The translations under genes and the position numbers were made by a program. Below are positions 21,198 through 31,408 of a stretch of DNA of 32,681 nucleotides, in pieces; the first letter of the stretch is position 1; the number at the start of each line of letters is the position of its first letter. This DNA comes from Conidiobolus incongruus B7586 (lineage: Eukaryota > Entomophthoromycota > Entomophthoromycetes > Entomophthorales > Conidiobolaceae), in the NCBI GenBank assembly GCA_000697335.1, contig JNEM01014702.1:1-32681 (forward strand). The letters are read 5' to 3'. Under the pieces are notes generated by a model. It saw only the letters and a list, made by a program, of their open reading frames with translations, had not been told where the DNA came from and did no database searches.

Positions 21198-23660
21198 TAA
21201 GCCATTAGTTTTGAATTTAAATAATTAAACTAAATGTTTCATTAATTATATTTTTTTATATATATTTTCTCTATTGATTTTAATTTATTATTATATATAA
21301 ATTCAAATATAAATTAACTGATTAGAATCATAAGACGAAAAAATATATATTTGAACAAAGACAATATTTGGAATATTTTGTTTCCAAAAAAAAATCTTCG
21401 GTGCAATTGAACTTTAATTTGAATCTGAGTTAATTTTGGCAACTAATGGCAATCTTATATTTAATATAGTAAATTTATAATGAATGAAATTATTTGCTAC
21501 ATTATATAAAATACCTGCTGGTTAATAAAAATTCAGGTTATTTCAATTAACATTATTTAACTTTTTCAGCAATTAGATTGATAAGAATAATTTACAGAAT
21601 AATTTGTCTAAGTTAAATACCTCTAAAGACAACACAACCCATTATTCCATTACCAATTGATTACGAATAATTCTTTATTTACTATAATATTAGATTTTTA
21701 ATTTCACTTTCTAAAAAAATAATAATAAATTCATTAATAATTAAAAAAATTGATTCAACTTTCGTGAGATTTTCTGTGTTCTAATATTATTTTATAAAAT
21801 CAATTTACCAGCAATAGAATTAACTGCAAGATGGAGTTAGCCTTTTATAATAAACTTAGTTTGCAGAAATAATCAAAAATAAAAACAAAAACTTACATTG
21901 TTTATACCAAATCTAGATCCTGCAATATATTTATATTCAAAAAATAAATGAGAAAATGAACACAACTATTCATTCAAATTTACCATTTTAACATATTCCA
22001 AATCAAAACTCCTAATAACAACTAAGAACTTTTTAACTTTCCCGATCTAAAAATATCAAAGTGTTATATATGGAAATTTTTCTAAGTAATATTTTTCTGA
22101 TAAATATATTTGACAGGATTTTAAAAGTATTTTTGATTTGTCAATTTTTTTAAATCCAAAATTTAATAAATAAATGTTTTTATTTAACATTATATTAATT
22201 TTTTTTAATTGATGCTTAAAATATATTACTAATTGTATCTATCTTGTATAATATATTAATATTTTTATAAGGCTATTTTAAATTAAATTCTGGTTTAGCG
22301 GACAAATTGGGATTTTGTGCATAACTAAAAGAAAAAGTACATATTAATTCAATCTTGCATTTGACCTATTGTTTAACAAATATATCAGCATTTTAAATAA
22401 ACTTCAAAATATTATCAAGGTGACTAAAAAACTTAAAAGAAATCATATTGATATATGGATAAATAAATATAAAACTCGAAAGGTTGTTATATTTTAGTGA
22501 ACATTATATCTATAATATTTTAATTGTTACTGAATTGAATATTTATCAAATATATATTTAATTGTATGATAATAATAAAATTTATGCAAATTACATTTTT
22601 ACACTTTAAATTGATCACAATAATATGATATCATATCTAACTTTGTTTATGATAGCTTATCAAGTGACTTGAATGTTGATTTCAACTATAAATTATCAGA
22701 ATTACTTATTGAAATTGAAAATTTCAAGCAAATTATCATTTTATTCACTTTTATAATTCTTAGATTATACAATGTCAAAATATCTAAATATTTAATCCAA
22801 TAGTATTGATTCAAATTTGTAGTAGCATATAATATAGTGCTTTTAGGCGTTCAATTTGGCATTCAATTTAGTGGTTATGAAGGTTTGGGAAAAATGAGTA
22901 TGGTACAAGGTTGAAATTTTGACTCATTTAATAAATCCTCAGACCCATTCAATTCAAATTGATTGTATCATTAGTGATTCCATATCAATTGTCAATTTTT
23001 TATAGTTATTTTATTTTTATTAACATAATTTTATTTTATATCTTTTATTAATCTACTCATTGATACATTTATTGTATAGAATTAATTTATTTTAATAATT
23101 GTTCTTTATTCATATATAATTTTAATTTTAATATATATATACATATCCAATGACAAATTTTCCTTTATTTAGAAATTTAAAATACGAATAAAAGTTATAA
23201 TATCATTTAGCATTAGAAAATATTAATACACAAACAGAGAGGAGAAATGAGTGAGAAAAATTGAGTTGATAGAAAGTGAATAATTTCCATATTTGACAGA
23301 TATTCAAAATGGATAGAATAAAATTGATAAAATCCGATTTATTTTATATTCAAGAAACTGGAAAAACAATATTTTGAACCTGTTCGCCTATTGGCTATTA
23401 GTTTAAACTAAAGGCAATTAAATAATACAAGCTGAGGATATATTCATTGAAAGGATTTAAAGTTTGTTTTGATTATCCATTCCTCATATTCTTCCCCAAT
23501 TACCCATAATTATTTATTCACTAGAGTGATTTTTAGCATTGTTACAATTCAATACCTTTCCACTTTATTACACATACTTGATAAACTCATTATTTATTAT
23601 ATTCATTTAATCCCAACTATCTAACACTGATTAACCTTACTACTAGCCATAAATACAGAA
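21198..23660. other. Long spacer with scattered minus-strand exon-like segments
   Basis: No ORF of useful length. On the minus strand 21984-22046 is a 21-codon stretch (IGKVKKFLVVIRSFDLEYVK) bounded by TTTAG and GTAAAT. It is followed by short GT-AG-bounded pieces at 21897-21919, 21809-21823 and 21755-21780. A separate open stretch at about 22278-22327 reads YAQNPNLSAKPEFNLK before a stop. These could be exons of an unrecognised gene or chance. The last few hundred bases form the promoter region of the Kelch-BTB gene; no specific element stands out. Confidence 0.35.
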
Positions 23661-25697
23661 ATGACAGTCGCTTTATTTTCTGAAGCTACAGTCTCTACTT
23701 CTCTCACTTTGGGAAATGTCCCATCTGCAAGAGTTGGTCCAAGTATAGCATCTAATGGTAATAAGATTTATGTTTTTGGAGGTAGACAGATGAATTCTCG
23801 AACTGTCACCAACGACCTTTATGTATTCGATTTAACTACTATGATCTGGGAACAAGTAACATATGCAGGAGAAAATCTTCCTCCTCCCAGATATTTCCAT
23901 TCATCTTGCGTCTACAAAGACGATTACTTTATTGTTACTGGTGGTCAAGGTTACCAAGGTTCTGGTGATACTGCTTCTGTATCTATTTTCAACGATATTT
24001 GCATTCTAGATTTGAAGAGTAAAACCTGGGAAATTATTAACCTTGATTTAGAATTAATTCCCGCTAGATATGCCCACTTGACTTGTGTTATCGAAGATAA
24101 GTTGGTAATTGTTGGCGGTCAGGACCTCAATAATGAGTATTTACTCGATGTTCAGGTGTTCAATCTTACTACTAAGCAAATACAATTTTCACACGCTATT
24201 ACCAACAGTTTTGGTGCTTATAGATCAACTCTAAGTGTTTTAAGGGGAGCTGAACCTACTATAAAAATATTTTCAAACTCCAGATTTAGCGATGTGAATA
24301 GAGAATTCATCACTATTCAATCAGACTTTTTATCAGACACTCATTTTGAAATCCAAGAACATTCTTTATCTACCAACAGCCGCGACCTTCCACCTGGTTT
24401 AAGATTCCCTGAAGGTTATATTATTAATAATCAAATGGTGATATCGGGTACTTATCTTAGTAACAATACACAATCCTACAATCTTTGGTCACTCAACATG
24501 GATACTCTTGAATGGCGCCGCATCGATACCGGTAGTTCATTTGCCCGAGGATCTTGGAATCGCGGTATTCTAGATCCCCTACGCAATCGATTCATTGTAT
24601 TTGGACATCGTGATCGCGACCTCGTTCAAGATTATAATCAGCGCAGAATTAACTTTACCAACATCAGCATTGTGGATTTGGAATCCTTCAATATTTATAG
24701 AGAACCAGAATTTTGTAGTGATGACCAGGCCCAGGAATTAGGTTTGATGATGATGTATGAGCCCCGATTTTCCAATTTTTCATTATTGACGAAAGATGAC
24801 TTTCGAATTCATATCAATTCTGCCTTTTTGAGATCTAGATGGCCGTCATTTGATGTATTTTTAGTACACACACAGAGTAAAGACAGAGATAACAGACTAC
24901 AAGGGCCTCCCAATACTCTCTACTTACAAGAATCATATCGAGTAGTTCAAGCATTTGTTCGATACTTATACACCAATGCTCTAGATCCTGAAATGATGGA
25001 TGACATTGATCAACTTGGTCGTCTTCTTGTATTCGCCCACTATTACTCTGTCGATCATTTATATTCACTTGTTGCGGCACGTCTTCACCGTTGTCTTGAT
25101 ATTAAGAATGCTCCTGCGATCTTCCGTTATTCTTCAATGGCAGCTCGTAATGGTCTAAAATTAAGGAGTCTATCCCTTATGATTCAAGAGCGTCGACACC
25201 TTGTGAATGATATGGACTTTTGGCAAAATTATCCTGAGCAGTTTAGAGAAGAAATTATTCGCTATATGCCACCCAACTTCCAATATCCATGTCCTCTACC
25301 AGCACCCTCCAGCACTTCCACCACAACTCCAGTGAAGAGTTCTGCAGCCTCCATCCGGACGAACTCTGAAACAGCAAGTCAAAACTTTTCTTACATGCAG
25401 GACGTGTCAAATCGATCATCAGTTAATTCTTCAGCTCCTTTAAATCTTGAAGATGCTATCTCACCTCTACCTCCTAAGAAGAATCGCTCTAACTCATCAT
25501 TCCTCAAGTTTGGGTTTCGCAGGCCTTCGGTAGCTAATCTTTTTAATTTCTCAAGTCCCAGTCAACCACAAACGCCTGTATCAAGCACTCCAGATACTCT
25601 TGGGCAAAGCAGTAATAATGATCCCGCTAGCATTATAGCCAGTATTGACGCTGCATTGAGTGGTACTACTGTTAAATCTAGTTCAAGTGATAAATGA
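23661..25697 (+). CDS. Kelch-repeat/BTB domain protein
   Basis: Single exon, 678 aa. Residues about 20-350 hold Kelch-type blades with the double-glycine motif (YVFGGRQ, IVTGGQG, IVGGQD, later IVFGHRD), each followed by an aromatic W or F, forming a beta-propeller. From about 365 a BTB fold begins (FSNFSLLTKDDFRIHINSAF), with VVQAFVRYLYTNALDPEMMD and LLVFAHYYSVDHLYSLVAAR, followed by a BACK-like helical stretch to about 540. The last 130 residues are Ser/Pro/Asn-rich with basic patches. The order Kelch then BTB, rather than BTB then Kelch, resembles fungal Ral2 and animal LZTR1, which act on Ras-family signalling or as cullin-3 adaptors. That functional link is inferred from architecture, not shown here. 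The ATG lies 8 bases after a CATAAATACAG leader. Confidence 0.85.
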   Translation: MTVALFSEATVSTSLTLGNVPSARVGPSIASNGNKIYVFGGRQMNSRTVTNDLYVFDLTTMIWEQVTYAGENLPPPRYFHSSCVYKDDYFIVTGGQGYQGSGDTASVSIFNDICILDLKSKTWEIINLDLELIPARYAHLTCVIEDKLVIVGGQDLNNEYLLDVQVFNLTTKQIQFSHAITNSFGAYRSTLSVLRGAEPTIKIFSNSRFSDVNREFITIQSDFLSDTHFEIQEHSLSTNSRDLPPGLRFPEGYIINNQMVISGTYLSNNTQSYNLWSLNMDTLEWRRIDTGSSFARGSWNRGILDPLRNRFIVFGHRDRDLVQDYNQRRINFTNISIVDLESFNIYREPEFCSDDQAQELGLMMMYEPRFSNFSLLTKDDFRIHINSAFLRSRWPSFDVFLVHTQSKDRDNRLQGPPNTLYLQESYRVVQAFVRYLYTNALDPEMMDDIDQLGRLLVFAHYYSVDHLYSLVAARLHRCLDIKNAPAIFRYSSMAARNGLKLRSLSLMIQERRHLVNDMDFWQNYPEQFREEIIRYMPPNFQYPCPLPAPSSTSTTTPVKSSAASIRTNSETASQNFSYMQDVSNRSSVNSSAPLNLEDAISPLPPKKNRSNSSFLKFGFRRPSVANLFNFSSPSQPQTPVSSTPDTLGQSSNNDPASIIASIDAALSGTTVKSSSSDK

Positions 25698-25987
25698 ATT
25701 AATTCTACCAATTCTTAATGAATCCATATTCTATTATGCTAACTTATCTCACTCAAATACATTTATTTCTAACAAAATACATTTTATTAACTTTATTAAA
25801 ATATCATTAAAAGTACTCTTTATTATTTATAAAATTATTTTAAATATTTTAAATGTTTTCTTGATGATTGTTCTAGTTGATTATATTTTATATATGATGT
25901 TTACTAAATAAGAATATGTTAAAATAAATGATATATTTTAAGTTTCAATTATATTTTAGTATTTTATATATTTATGAATTATCAAAG

Positions 25988-27155
25988 TTAACCTCTCTTG
26001 GGCATTTCAATCCAATTGAAGCAGCTTCCATAGTCGTTATTAAGACCAGCATCGCAGTGGCATCTGATCTTAACCTTATCGTCAGGGGGGCAGGTGATTC
26101 TATCTCCAATCTGATAGCCCATGTCTCCTCCAAACCAATGAATCTTAGGCTGAGGAACAAATAAAGCAACATAAGTAGATTGAATACTGGCATCATCCCA
26201 CATCTCGTCAAAGAAGCCATTTTCTCTATCTAAAAATTCAAAGTACTTTTTGAAGTTATCGGTTTGGAATAGATTAACTTTACCCAAATCCACTTCTTTA
26301 CGGAAAGAGCAAAAATTGAAATTTTTACCCTCATCTTTAGTAACGAAAAAGGATGAGCTATTTTGGGGGATATAACTTTTAACTTCTTCCTGTTCCAAAT
26401 ATCTGTTAATGGTATCCCAAAGAGATAACATTTTACGATCATCAAGGACGGTGGTTTGAATAAAACCATAATCAAAATCCCTTTGTTTCAGGGTCAAGAA
26501 TGGATCTTCATCGAAATCACACAAGAATTCACCATCGGGCTCTAATCTCATATAATAGTCGTAATCTTTGATGAGTTCGTGATTGAAAATAAATCCAGCC
26601 TTATATCTAAAAATAACAGTCAGTATATTAATTATTGTGATAAATGTTCACTTACCTATTCAACTGGTGAACCTTAATATCATCGCCATTTTTGCCAACG
26701 TTAATTTTAAGTTCAGCCAAATTCATACCAACTTTCTTGATGTCGATAAATTTAGGTAATTGATAATCTTTATCGAACAAACCAAATTTGACATTATTAT
26801 CAGTAATCGTTTCAAATTCCTTTTTATCATCCTTATCCAATTCCTTTTCACTTAATATTATAAAAGGATAGGGATTTTTGTTGGAAAATCGTCCCTTTAA
26901 ACTTTGAATAGTTTTCTTCCAATTTCCCAACTGAGGTTTTTTATTGTCGATTACACACAAGTAAAAGGCTTTAACTTTTTCTTGTGTTTCTAGCGTTTTG
27001 GAAGTACCTGAAGTAGCTAAGGGCATTTCTTTTCTTGTTATTTCTCCATTATCTCCACGTCGATTATATTGGATGTTGTTTGAATTTGCTGATTGTGCTG
27101 ATAAGTTGGATAGTGCTAGCAATATGAAAGTTATGAAAGTGAATATAAGTATCAT
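25988..27155 (-). CDS. GT15 alpha-1,2-mannosyltransferase, KRE2/MNT1 family
   Basis: Two minus-strand exons (26656-27155 and 25988-26606) join in phase to 372 aa. A hydrophobic segment at residues 2-20 is a signal anchor, so the enzyme is likely a Golgi type II membrane protein with almost no cytoplasmic tail. Family blocks are KAFYLCVIDN, PYPFIILSEKEL, the acceptor-site motif YYMRLEPDGEFLCD with E189, FFDEMWDDASIQS, WFGGDMGYQIGDRITCP and the C-terminal GSCFNW. GT15 enzymes transfer mannose from GDP-mannose with retention to O- and N-linked mannans; the family is essentially fungal, which is the main clue to the organism. The protein is shorter than yeast Kre2 (442 aa), mainly because the stem is short. 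It is divergent from the heme-lyase gene. Confidence 0.93.
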
Positions 27156-27443
27156 TATATATTAATAATTAATTGAATGAAATTAATTTTATATAATATT
27201 TGATGGTTTAGTTTTGAAATGAATTGACTGTTTATGAGCAGCAATTGGATAGAAATAGATGAATATTTATATTAAATGAATACTATTACTAAAACTCGTG
27301 TAATCATATTTTAGTTTGATTTGAATTTCTATAGATAGTGTTGTGGGATTTATGGTTTGATATAAAATAATTTTAAGGGTAAATCTAAGGAAATTGTGTA
27401 GTCGAGTAGCATTTTCATATTTTTACCAAATATATTTTTCAGT

Positions 27444-27481
<38 letters not shown>

Positions 27482-27671
27482 CTGTTTGCGGATTATTTGA
27501 ATTTCTCTATATATAGATTAAGTTTTTCACATATCTTACATTTTACGGAATATCTAATCAATGAAATTTAAGTATACTAATTATCCCATAATAATATAGC
27601 AGTTCTTATTAAAATACTAATTTCAACCAAACTTCCTAGGCTTAATATAAATAACAAATAAAAATCACCCA
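27156..27671. promoter_or_regulatory. Divergent upstream region with a TA microsatellite
   Basis: This 516-bp spacer separates the start codons of the GT15 and heme-lyase genes. It carries an uninterrupted TA run at about 27447-27477. No HAP-type CCAAT or other known site could be separated from the background. Confidence 0.4.
27447..27477. repeat. TA dinucleotide microsatellite
   Basis: About 15 uninterrupted TA units in the spacer between two divergent genes. Shorter TA runs occur at about 30956-30974 and 31825-31843. Confidence 0.9.
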
Positions 27672-28554
27672 ATGAGCTCCGATAATTCTTCCAATATTGA
27701 TAAATGTCCCGTAGATCACCAGTCCAGAGCTAAGTGGATGGAAATATCACAGAGTAAAACTAATAAAAGTACTGAACAAACTGAAAAGAAATGCCCCATT
27801 GACCACCATAGTGAAGAAACTAAAAAATTATTTACTCACCCAATTGCTAAAAACAATAACCACGATTCAAGCCATCTCAATCCTGATAATTTGATGTACT
27901 CAGCAGATGCTGTACAAAATCCCCACCCAGATCAAAAAATCCCCCTGAGTCAAGAACGAGAGGTAAGCAGTATTCCCAGAGCTGATAAAGGTAACTGGAT
28001 ATATCCATCAGAACAAATGTTCTTCAATGCAATGAAACGCAAGGACTGGAATCCTAGAGAAGGTGATATGGGAGTTGTTGTACCAATCCACAATGCAGTT
28101 AACGAAATGGCCTGGGCTAAAATTTTGGAATGGGAAGCTCTTCATCAACAGTAATATCAATTATCAAATTTTAGTATAATAATATAACAGATCTTATTTT
28201 ATTTTAGTCAATGCTTGAATCCTAAGCTTGTAAGATTCCAAGGCAGACCTCAGGATATCACACCCAAAGCTCGTGTGAAGCAAATGATGGGGTATGATAA
28301 TACAAATATTTATATACAATATCACTAACAAATAAATTAGTTACAAATTACCCTTTGATCGTCACGACTGGGTAGTAGATCGCTGTGGTCAGCAAGTGAC
28401 CTATGTCATTGATTTCTACAGTGGCAGGCCAAATCCTTTGGCACCGGAAATGCCCACCTTTTATCTCGATGTCCGTCCAGCAATGTCTGTGAGCGGAATC
28501 ATGGATCATTTCAGAATGTTTATGAAGTCTAATTTTACCAAAGATAAGAAATAA
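27672..28554 (+). CDS. CYC3: Holocytochrome c synthase (cytochrome c heme lyase)
   Basis: Three exons (27672-28150, 28208-28291, 28341-28554) join in phase to 258 aa. The enzyme attaches heme covalently to apocytochrome c in the mitochondrial intermembrane space. Two heme-regulatory CP motifs lie near the N-terminus (CPVDH at C12 and CPIDHH at C41). The catalytic core shows [44 protein letters not shown] and [13 protein letters not shown], followed by [10 protein letters not shown] and LDVRPA, all typical of HCCS. There is no cleavable presequence, as expected for this family, which is imported through internal signals. Having both CP motifs fits a lyase for cytochrome c; a cytochrome c1-specific paralog (CYT2) cannot be ruled out from sequence alone. 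Confidence 0.94.
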
Positions 28555-28905
28555 TTTGTTAGAAGAGAAACTTATAGAATACTCAATTATTTAATTTTTA
28601 AAGCTTAATTTTAATAAATGTTGTCAACAATTTAAATCTATAAACTAAATTATATTTTCTCACAAAATCTGTGCTATTTTAGTTTGTTTAAATGAAAAAG
28701 ATATTCCAGGATCTATTATTAATTCATAAATCATTAAAAATAATATCATGAACTGTGCTTGCTTAGATTTGTTAGCTCTAAATTACTTTCAATTAGAATT
28801 CTTAATCAAAAATATATTAATATACAAACATAAATAAGTATATAATTTTAAAACTAGGAGTAATTTATTAGATATTATTTTTACTAGTTGATTATGGTTA
28901 AATGA
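28555..28905. other. Convergent spacer
   Basis: 351 bp between the stop codons of the heme-lyase and DOMON-b561 genes. It is A+T-rich, with no ORF or RNA recognised, and should contain both polyadenylation regions. Confidence 0.5.
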
Positions 28906-30288
28906 TTAAAAATGCTCCCATTTTTTACCTTCAACATCATAATCCACCTGAATTCCTGATTCAACCTCCCCATTTTCGCTGCTTTCATCTATGTTGCTCT
29001 CTCCATTTCCATTCGGCTTCATATTTTGCCTAAGTGACCGAATTCCAGACTTTATACCCGAGTATATGGGATTTAAAAAGAATAGAAGAATGTTGAAAAT
29101 GATCAACACTACAAAGCTTATGAGCCATGGAAGTCTATTGACATCTGAAGAGAGTTGGAAGATACCTAATCCAATGTTAATTATCCCAAGTATGGGCACA
29201 ACTCGTCCAATCCACCAGTGAATTTTGTCTTGAATAGGGACTGTCAAACGATCCGGATCCCACAATCGATCAATGAGAATTCCCAAAAAGAAATTAAATA
29301 CAAACAGTCCACCAACAATGCATCCCATAAGACCATGTGTTGAAATCTTCCACATGAAAGGGCCTGTGATTGCAAGAATGCTAAAGCCAAACACTATCAA
29401 CATTCCAGCAACCATCATGAATAATATGTGGAGATAGAACCACCACACATCCATCAATCGCTTCAAATATCTAGCAGCATAAATACCAAGCGCTGGGAAC
29501 AACATCCAGCCCAGCATCATGGTAATAGCATGAGCAAGGATAATACCTGTTGTATACACTACAGGCGATGTCGCTGGTTTACCTAGAAGTGGCACGTGGG
29601 TGGTAGATATGATATCATATTTTGGAAACGAAAGTCTGTACTTATTTCTCGTTTTTGGCACCTCTTTGGAGTATGCAAGAGTCAGTGTGAGTGAATTATT
29701 GATAATTTGGAAAGGCAGCTCGTCATGGCTCACATCTTCTAATGGGTGTGTAAAAGAAATGACTTTGCGATCATTCAGCAATTTGGACTGGCTCATTATC
29801 AGCGAAATATCAGTATCATTCACTAGATCAGGATTAGTAAAATTATAACCAAGCATTTCTACAACATTTGGCATTCCAGAAGAATCGAACCATGTAATCT
29901 ATATTTTCAAAAACATCAGATATTGTATATTTACTCACTAATATCAAATACCTACAAATACACTGTCTTCATTTTTAATTTCACTACGCTTGATACCTAC
30001 TGCTAGATAACTATAAACAAGATTAATTGAATGAAATCTCCAAAATTTAATAACACCAATTACCCAACATCATGAGGGCCATAAACAGTGAATTCCAGCT
30101 GATTTGGTTGGGATTCAACTTCTACACAGCTCGATACCGAATCCATACAAACTCTGCGATCTAAACATCAGTGAATATATTTAACAATATTAATATTATT
30201 AAGACTATTGATTACCATCATAAATGATATCATCACAGTATACAAACAGTATATAAAATAATATTATACTGAAAATTCTGAATATCAT
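28906..30288 (-). CDS. DOMON-cytochrome b561 transmembrane protein
   Basis: Four minus-strand exons (30216-30288, 30064-30160, 29956-30010, 28906-29898) join in phase to 405 aa. A hydrophobic N-terminal segment (MIFRIFSIILFYILFVYC) is a signal peptide. A DOMON beta-sandwich follows (about 25-185), with LEFTVYGPHDVGYLAVGI and DSVFITWFDSSG. The C-terminal cytochrome b561 domain has about five or six helices and the four heme-ligand histidines H198 (LAHAITM), H232 (YLHILF), H263 (STHGLMG) and H302 (KIHWWIG). Such proteins move electrons across a membrane, often from ascorbate or toward metal reductases or extracellular redox partners. The last 50 residues are a Ser/Glu/Asn-rich cytosolic tail. 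The donor at the exon 3 end (GTAGGT at 29955) was chosen because it keeps phase and restores the DOMON motif. Confidence 0.9.
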
Positions 30289-31340
30289 TTTAAATTAATA
30301 ATATTGTTAAATATAAGAAAATAGAACAATTGAATATTTTTCAAACTTAATAATAATATAATTAACTATAATACAATTAAAATATTTTTAACAATTAATC
30401 CAATTTAAAATAGAAAAAAATATATAGATAACATAAAAAAGACAATAAAAATCAAATTAAAATGAAAGATTCATGTTGTTTATAAACCTTTGAATTAGAG
30501 GAATTTAAAGTTTTAGGAGTTCATCAAATTTAAAATCCTTAAACTGAATATGTGGGTACCGACCAATGTTCCTGAATATTACTCTAATTCATCACTTCCA
30601 ATTGGTTCATTCTACTTGCATCTCGTCAGTTTTTAAGAGGTCTCTATTCAACACTCCTAAAACTTAGAATAAATGAAACAATAATATACACATGTGTTTA
30701 AGTGAGCTAATTGTGTATTATAGGATTAACAATTGGGGTACTTTTTCTTTGTGGAATTTTAAAATCGAAGATAAATTAAAAAAATTGATTATTCCGAAGT
30801 CATATTATATTAAAAGATTCATTATTACATATTTTAAAATTTTATATTAATAAAATTTAAATTAATTTTTCTCTCTCCATTTTGTTAACATGGAAATTTA
30901 TAGAAATTAATAAATAGAAATAATGGGTAGTTTAATGTTATTTGCTATATTTTGTTATATATATATATATATATTATTGAATATTAGCATAATCCTATAT
31001 TGGTATGATATTTCAATTAAAAATTAGGCTAAAAATTTTAATAATTATATAAATAATGGTTTAAAATATATTATCACAAATTACCAAATATACAATTTAT
31101 TAATAAGTGTTCATACGTTTATAGTAATTTTGGATGAATAAAGTCGTTGAATTAATTATAATATTGATTATATTGTCTATAATTTCAAGTTAGTTTCACT
31201 ACCAACTCCTCGTCAGTACATTAACTCCTTTTTGTATCAATTTGGAAAAATATTAGGCTAAAAGAATTGGAAAGATTATTAATTTAGAGGCTAGCGATAA
31301 ATTGATAAAAAGTATTTTACAATGATGAAAAAGATAAAAG
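30289..31340. other. Spacer containing a short inverted-repeat segment
   Basis: About 1 kb upstream of the DOMON-b561 gene. Apart from the inverted repeat at 30508-30665 and a short TA run near 30956-30974, no ORF, RNA gene or regulatory site is recognisable. Confidence 0.45.
30508..30665. repeat. 158-bp segment bounded by 13-bp perfect inverted repeats
   Basis: The left end AAGTTTTAGGAGT (30508-30520) is repeated in reverse complement at 30653-30665. The enclosed 132 bp are less A+T-rich than the surroundings. On the minus strand they include a short open stretch reading FRNIGRYPHIQFKDFKFDEL just before a stop inside the left arm. No clear target-site duplication flanks the arms, and no second copy was seen in the window. 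It may be a MITE-like element, a structured RNA, a coding relic or a coincidence. Confidence 0.35.
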
Positions 31341-31408
31341 TGTAATGGCGGGGAATAGAACCCCGGTCTATCGCGTGGCAGGTGGCAAATCTACTAAACC
31401 ACCATTAT
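31341..31408 (-). tRNA. tRNA-Gly(GCC)-like gene, probably a pseudogene
   Basis: On the minus strand the sequence carries A-box-like TGGTTTAGTAG, the anticodon loop CTGCCAC (GCC, glycine), and a perfect T arm CGGGG/CCCCG with loop TTCTATT that includes most of the B box. The acceptor stem ATAATGG/CCATTAC pairs at six of seven positions, with an A1-C72 mismatch. Three defects suggest decay: the D loop lacks the usual GG pair and is short; the 5' side of the anticodon stem reads GCCAC and does not pair with the 3' side GCGAT; and the T-loop purine 57 is T. Length is 68 nt including the discriminator base, against about 71-72 for a normal tRNA-Gly. There is no intron. Confidence 0.6.

Noticed and set aside
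15464-23660. Retroelement, LINE or other large mobile element in the long spacers
   Set aside because: I saw no reverse transcriptase, integrase, transposase core or terminal repeats; only short unassigned open stretches.
31341-31408. A fully functional tRNA-Gly
   Set aside because: The anticodon stem pairs poorly, the D loop lacks its GG pair and the first acceptor pair is mismatched, so function is doubtful.
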